DNA of 9,752 nucleotides from the NCBI GenBank assembly GCA_947165335.1, contig CAMVAB010000030.1, positions 1-9,752 on the forward strand. The letters run 5' to 3'. This DNA comes from an uncultured Pseudomonadota bacterium. GTDB lineage: Bacteria; Pseudomonadota; Alphaproteobacteria; Rs-D84. Positions within the stretch are counted from its first letter, which is position 1. Each line of letters opens with the position of its first letter. A program made the translations under genes and the position numbers. This document shows positions 6,250 to 9,752 of this stretch, piece after piece. Under the pieces are notes generated by a model that was not told where the DNA came from, ran no database searches, and saw nothing but the letters and a program-made list of their open reading frames with translations.

Positions 6250-9200
6250 ATGAAAAGGATACTGGTTGCATTTTTACTGGGGTTGATAACGATGAATTCG
6301 TATGCGTTTAACATACATATCGTCGGCGAATATGCAAGTAAAGTATTGAATAAATTTTTCCCAGATAAAAAAGTAATGAGCGATGTAGTAGATGTATATA
6401 ATGAAGAGCTCGAAAAAAACGAAGGAACATTAAGCGCAGAATCTGTTGCAAAGATAAGTGATGCAGCTGGTTGGGATAGGGAGAAAGATAAAGATATTCG
6501 TGCAGAATTCAGACGTGAGTTAGTAGCGTCGCCACAATATTACGAAGTATGTGGTGATGACCAAGGAAAAACAGGTGGTGACGAACATTGTATCGAAGAT
6601 GTTTTTTATGCTGGTTTGAATGCAGATATAAAAATGACGATGCTACAAGCAGAAGGTTTATGTAAAGAATATGCACGTGTTAAATATAATGACGATATAG
6701 AATGCAGTAATGAGACACGCGGTAAATTAAACGATTATGTAAAATGTGCTTCTAAATTAAAACCAATATATTATGAATTTAAATTTGATAGTGTAACAGG
6801 TGCTAATTTAGATTCCGTTCTTCATAACAGTGTGAAATATTCTGTATGTAAAATACACGAAACAAATTTAGGTTTCCCAAAATCTACGGCTATAGATCAC
6901 AATGCTAAATCAGTAGATTATAATTCTTTTTGTGTCACGTCTGATAAAACAAAATGTTCACAAATAAATGACAGTATGGGTAAATTCGCATACAAATCAT
7001 TTATTAAAGATGGCAAATGTGTAATAGACCAAAAGTACGATATCACTAAAGATAATCTTAGGACTGCATTTGGTATAAATAACTATAATTTTGACAAAGG
7101 ATACCAATTATCTGCGTATAATGATTTACGTGAAAAATTATGCGAATACATAAAAAAGAACGCAAACACCACAATAAATACTTGTGAATGTGATTATAAT
7201 TTCACAAGAATTGTTGATAATTCTGGACCAATACCAGAAGCAGATGACGTATTAACCTGTCATGCAAATGAACAACCAATAGATTTCTTGTTTGATGATT
7301 TAAATGAAAATGTAAAAAAACTTAGTTCAGGTAATATGGAAGCGTTTAATTGCACAGTGCTCGGTGGTGAATATCAGGGAAAAACCTGCTTTACGCCGGA
7401 CGCTTCACTTTGTGATGAAATTGCCAAAGCAACAAAGAAAGAATGTCCAGAATGCGCAGAAGCGTATTTTGATACCGAACAAAACGCTTGTGTTTTACCA
7501 AATTCAGCGGCGGCTATACAACATCAAAAGAATGTTAATATTGGGTTGATTGTTGGCGGGGCTGTTGTTGGTGCGGCAGTAATATCGGTTACCGGTGGAA
7601 CTGGTGCAACAATTGTTGCCTTGGCAATTGAAACAGTTGGTGCCGGTATAGAAATAGGGGCGCAAGTATATATTGATGGTATCGCTGACGAATTCTTTAT
7701 GAAAGCAAATAATTGTAATAACGCGAAATGTGCTGAAGAAATATTGCAAGAATATTTTCAATACCTGTCCAGAATGGTTGGTGACTTAAAAGATGGTGAA
7801 AAAATAGGTGTGGATGCAAAAATGGCGACATTGGTTAGCATGGTGCCAGATGATTCACAATTTTTGATAGACGTAGTTGCCGGATGTTATGAAAAGACGG
7901 GTGATAATTTTGATATATCCAAATGTGATGATGGTAATTGGAATGGTGCACAAATAATACGTGCGATTGGAATAGGGATGCAGTTTGCGTCAGTAGTGGG
8001 TTCGGCAACCAAAGCTATTTTAACAAAAACTGGAATGATAGAAAAAATGGCCAATGCAACGCCAAAATTAACAACTGCATTAAGTAAGAAAATCCCAGGG
8101 GTAAAAGCCCGCATCGCACAAAAACTGGCCAAAGGTCAAAAAGTCGCAAGATCCGATGGTAAAGCAATAAAAGCATTAAGTGCGTCAAAACCTGATGATG
8201 TCGCAAAAGGCACTGCAAAAACAGCACAGGCAGCACAAGATACGCAAAAAACGATGTTCAAATCTGCCGAGAGCGTAGAAAACATATCTGATTTACGTAG
8301 AGCTGCCAGTTCAAATTTTGATATTTATTTGGCAGAGGCAAAAAATAATGCGAACGGCAAAAGCACACACATAATTCTTAAAAATCGTTTGAACGATGAT
8401 GGCTGGTTGGCATTGAATAAATCTTTGGCAAATGAAAATATTCAATTAGTTGAAATAACCAAAGATGGTGAAAAATATATGCAATTCGTAAGAGCGGAAC
8501 GTGTAGATAATGTAGCAACAGCAAGTACAAAGGCAGCAACCGAAACCAAAAAGGTTATTACCCAAAAATCTTTAACTGAAATTGAAGTTATGCATCAACA
8601 AAAACTGAGCGATGATGTTTTGGAATTACAAAAATCACAAGGTATGGCACGAAAAGTGGAAAAATATAACGATGCAATGAAACGCGCAAAAGAATCTTTG
8701 TCGCCAGAAGAATACAAAGCTTTTGAAAGCATGGTTGAACAAGAAAGGTATATAGCTGAACAGGATGCATATATAGAAAAAGTAGAATCAAATCTACGAA
8801 GCCACAATTTTAGCGAAGCAACAATAGATACTTATCTGGCGGACAAAGTTTCTGAAGTTCGTGAAGCCAGGGCACACTTAAATGAATTTTATAAAAAGCA
8901 CCCCCAGGCAAGCGATTTTATGGATGATAATTATTTAGATATTACAAACCCAAATGATATAATATTAAAGTCAGACGATGCAGTCATACAAAAAAAAGTA
9001 GCTATGACAGCAGAAATAAGTAAACATGTAGATGATGCAGCGCTTACTAATAATGTGCAACGATTTAAAGAAGATATTATCGCTAATTTTCCGAAAGAAA
9101 TGTATCAAAAAGCCAAAAATTGGAACCAGTTGTCTGGTCCAGACAAAGCAAAATTCGTTGCATATGAATTAATACCTTATTTACAAAAACAACAAGGATT

Positions 9201-9552
9201 AGCACAAACAAAAATTGAAGTTCAGCTTTTGCCTGCTTCTCACATAGGTGGCAATGCCAGTTTCTGTGACGGAACAAAATGCATGTCTGTATCATTTGAA
9301 TCTTTAAACAACGCAAGTTTTGAATCGATGTTAGAAACATTGTCTCATGAAACCGTGCACGCCGGTCAATATATTGAAGGCGGCAGAAGCTTGCTATCAA
9401 AAGATATTATAGCCGTGTCGGATGCTAATTATGTGGCTGCATTACGTAACTTGGATGCTAACAGGGCTAACGCAGTAGAACGAGAAGCGTATAAAACAAC
9501 AGGCATGTTCAATAATATATTGGATGAAATTGCAAAATATCACAATTGGTAA
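6250..9552 (+). CDS. Large exported protein with C-terminal zincin-like metallopeptidase domain
   Basis: The product has 1100 residues. I chose the ATG at 6250 because it opens a good signal peptide (Lys2/Arg3, a hydrophobic core, SYA before Phe20). The frame extends to a TTG at 6193, but that overlaps the preceding gene and would bury the signal. Domains in order: a Cys-rich region (about 60-427); a Gly/Ala/Val-rich hydrophobic stretch (about 429-475); two more Cys pairs up to Cys559; a weaker hydrophobic segment (569-591); an Ala/Lys-rich linker; a compact alpha/beta-looking unit (about 678-751); and a long charged, probable coiled coil (about 774-880). At the C-terminus are a beta-hairpin bracketed by Cys1006/Cys1011, HETVH (His1033, Glu1034, His1037), Gln1040, and EREAY (1077-1081), whose Glu could be the third zinc ligand. 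This is the pattern of gluzincin-type peptidases, including those seen as effector domains of polymorphic toxins. Substrate and final location are unknown. The gene sits 13 bases after the gene at 5124, without a clear Shine-Dalgarno, so translational coupling is likely. Confidence 0.88.
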   Translation: MKRILVAFLLGLITMNSYAFNIHIVGEYASKVLNKFFPDKKVMSDVVDVYNEELEKNEGTLSAESVAKISDAAGWDREKDKDIRAEFRRELVASPQYYEVCGDDQGKTGGDEHCIEDVFYAGLNADIKMTMLQAEGLCKEYARVKYNDDIECSNETRGKLNDYVKCASKLKPIYYEFKFDSVTGANLDSVLHNSVKYSVCKIHETNLGFPKSTAIDHNAKSVDYNSFCVTSDKTKCSQINDSMGKFAYKSFIKDGKCVIDQKYDITKDNLRTAFGINNYNFDKGYQLSAYNDLREKLCEYIKKNANTTINTCECDYNFTRIVDNSGPIPEADDVLTCHANEQPIDFLFDDLNENVKKLSSGNMEAFNCTVLGGEYQGKTCFTPDASLCDEIAKATKKECPECAEAYFDTEQNACVLPNSAAAIQHQKNVNIGLIVGGAVVGAAVISVTGGTGATIVALAIETVGAGIEIGAQVYIDGIADEFFMKANNCNNAKCAEEILQEYFQYLSRMVGDLKDGEKIGVDAKMATLVSMVPDDSQFLIDVVAGCYEKTGDNFDISKCDDGNWNGAQIIRAIGIGMQFASVVGSATKAILTKTGMIEKMANATPKLTTALSKKIPGVKARIAQKLAKGQKVARSDGKAIKALSASKPDDVAKGTAKTAQAAQDTQKTMFKSAESVENISDLRRAASSNFDIYLAEAKNNANGKSTHIILKNRLNDDGWLALNKSLANENIQLVEITKDGEKYMQFVRAERVDNVATASTKAATETKKVITQKSLTEIEVMHQQKLSDDVLELQKSQGMARKVEKYNDAMKRAKESLSPEEYKAFESMVEQERYIAEQDAYIEKVESNLRSHNFSEATIDTYLADKVSEVREARAHLNEFYKKHPQASDFMDDNYLDITNPNDIILKSDDAVIQKKVAMTAEISKHVDDAALTNNVQRFKEDIIANFPKEMYQKAKNWNQLSGPDKAKFVAYELIPYLQKQQGLAQTKIEVQLLPASHIGGNASFCDGTKCMSVSFESLNNASFESMLETLSHETVHAGQYIEGGRSLLSKDIIAVSDANYVAALRNLDANRANAVEREAYKTTGMFNNILDEIAKYHNW

Positions 9553-9604
9553 TCTATTATAAACTTTCATTCATAAAATATTTGATAATTAAGAGATATT
9601 TTTT

Positions 9605-9712
9605 ATGCGTCTCTTCCGATTCGGAATAGGCGAATCGCTGCGAATCGGGACGAATCGAATCGTTTTTGGTCTTTTTATATGTTTTTTTATCAAGGCTAAA
9701 AAATATTTTTGA
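9605..9712 (+). CDS. Possible 35-residue membrane peptide (very tentative)
   Basis: An ATG-to-TGA frame encodes 35 residues: an Arg-rich first half, a hydrophobic stretch (IVFGLFICFFI, about 19-29) and a Lys-rich end. AAGAGA (9591-9596) could act as a weak ribosome site 8 bases before the ATG, and GATAAT (9584-9589) as a weak -10, but that would leave only a very short leader. The first half is made entirely of the CGAATCG repeat array, so the frame may be an accident of the repeats and the T-rich DNA after them. It resembles small hydrophobic peptides only in general shape. Confidence 0.15.
   Translation: MRLFRFGIGESLRIGTNRIVFGLFICFFIKAKKYF
9616..9667. repeat. CGAATCG repeat array with inverted copy and T-run
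   Basis: CGAATCG occurs at 9631, 9641, 9651 and 9656. The first three are exactly 10 bases apart and the last two overlap. One inverted copy lies in CCGATTCGG (9616-9624) and can pair with any of the four: 8 bp with 9641-9648, or 7 bp with 9656-9662, which is followed directly by TTTTT (9663-9667). The region may be a weak terminator of the long operon or a multi-site operator. It is the main recognisable content of the 200-base gap after 9552. Confidence 0.6.
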
Positions 9713-9727
9713 AAAAAATCATGGGAC

Positions 9728-9752
9728 AAAATGCCGGATTTCCGGCGCTTTT
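9728..9752 (+). terminator. Possible terminator hairpin at window edge
   Basis: GCCGG (9733-9737) pairs with CCGGC (9742-9746) around ATTT. AAAA lies before the stem and TTTT at the very end of the window. The A and T tracts do not pair cleanly with the stem because of the intervening T and GC bases, and the T-run is cut by the edge, so the call is weak. Confidence 0.35.

Noticed and set aside
9721..9752. ATG at 9721 as the start of a gene beyond the edge
   Set aside because: Only ten codons are visible, there is no ribosome site, and the bases form a hairpin that looks more like a terminator.
1..9752. CRISPR array, tRNA, rRNA, transposase or phage genes
   Set aside because: No regularly spaced long repeats, cloverleaf-like sequence, rRNA segments or transposase or integrase motifs were seen on either strand.
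1..9752. Alternative genetic code (TGA read as Trp)
   Set aside because: All long frames are closed by TAA or TAG, use TGG for Trp and contain no in-frame TGA, so the standard code suffices.

Overview
The window comes from a bacterial chromosome of fairly low G+C. The one gene I can name firmly is lpxD (lipid A biosynthesis), so the organism has a Gram-negative outer membrane. The LpxD sequence, the many exported Cys-rich proteins without familiar names and the AT-rich intergenic DNA fit an uncultured, possibly host-associated alphaproteobacterium. That placement is an inference. All long genes read with the standard code: they stop at TAA or TAG and contain no in-frame TGA.

Layout: (1) 1-1914 (+) is the 3' part of a large Cys-rich, probably exported protein, open at the left edge. 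A terminator (1930-1957) and a perfect 17-bp-arm palindrome (1968-2004) follow. (2) 2112-3152 (+) is lpxD, with its own sigma70-type promoter and a terminator shared with the convergent gene. (3) 3176-3973 (-) is a secreted protein with 11 cysteines, whose promoter suggests a leaderless mRNA. (4) 4087-5037 (+) is a probable outer-membrane beta-barrel protein, divergent from (3) and closed by a terminator. (5) 5124-6236 and 6250-9552 (+) are an apparent two-gene operon. It encodes an exported glycine-zipper protein and a 1100-residue exported protein ending in a zinc-metallopeptidase-like domain (HETVH plus a downstream EREAY). (6) 9553-9752 has no clear gene, but holds four CGAATCG copies, three of them spaced exactly 10 bp apart, and a possible 35-codon ORF.

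Apart from lpxD, every gene is predicted to act in or beyond the cell envelope; for gene 1 the N-terminus is missing, so export is inferred from composition. Three of the proteins (1-1914, 5124-6236, 6250-9552) combine Cys-bearing regions with Ala/Gly-rich hydrophobic segments, which suggests an uncharacterised family of envelope or surface proteins. The best candidate for new biology is the 6250-9552 product. It joins a Sec signal, a Cys-rich half, a glycine-rich hydrophobic stretch, a roughly 446-residue Cys-free middle with a likely coiled coil, and a C-terminal zincin. That layout resembles a surface or secreted protease, or a toxin-like effector. No immunity gene is visible in the 200 bases after it.
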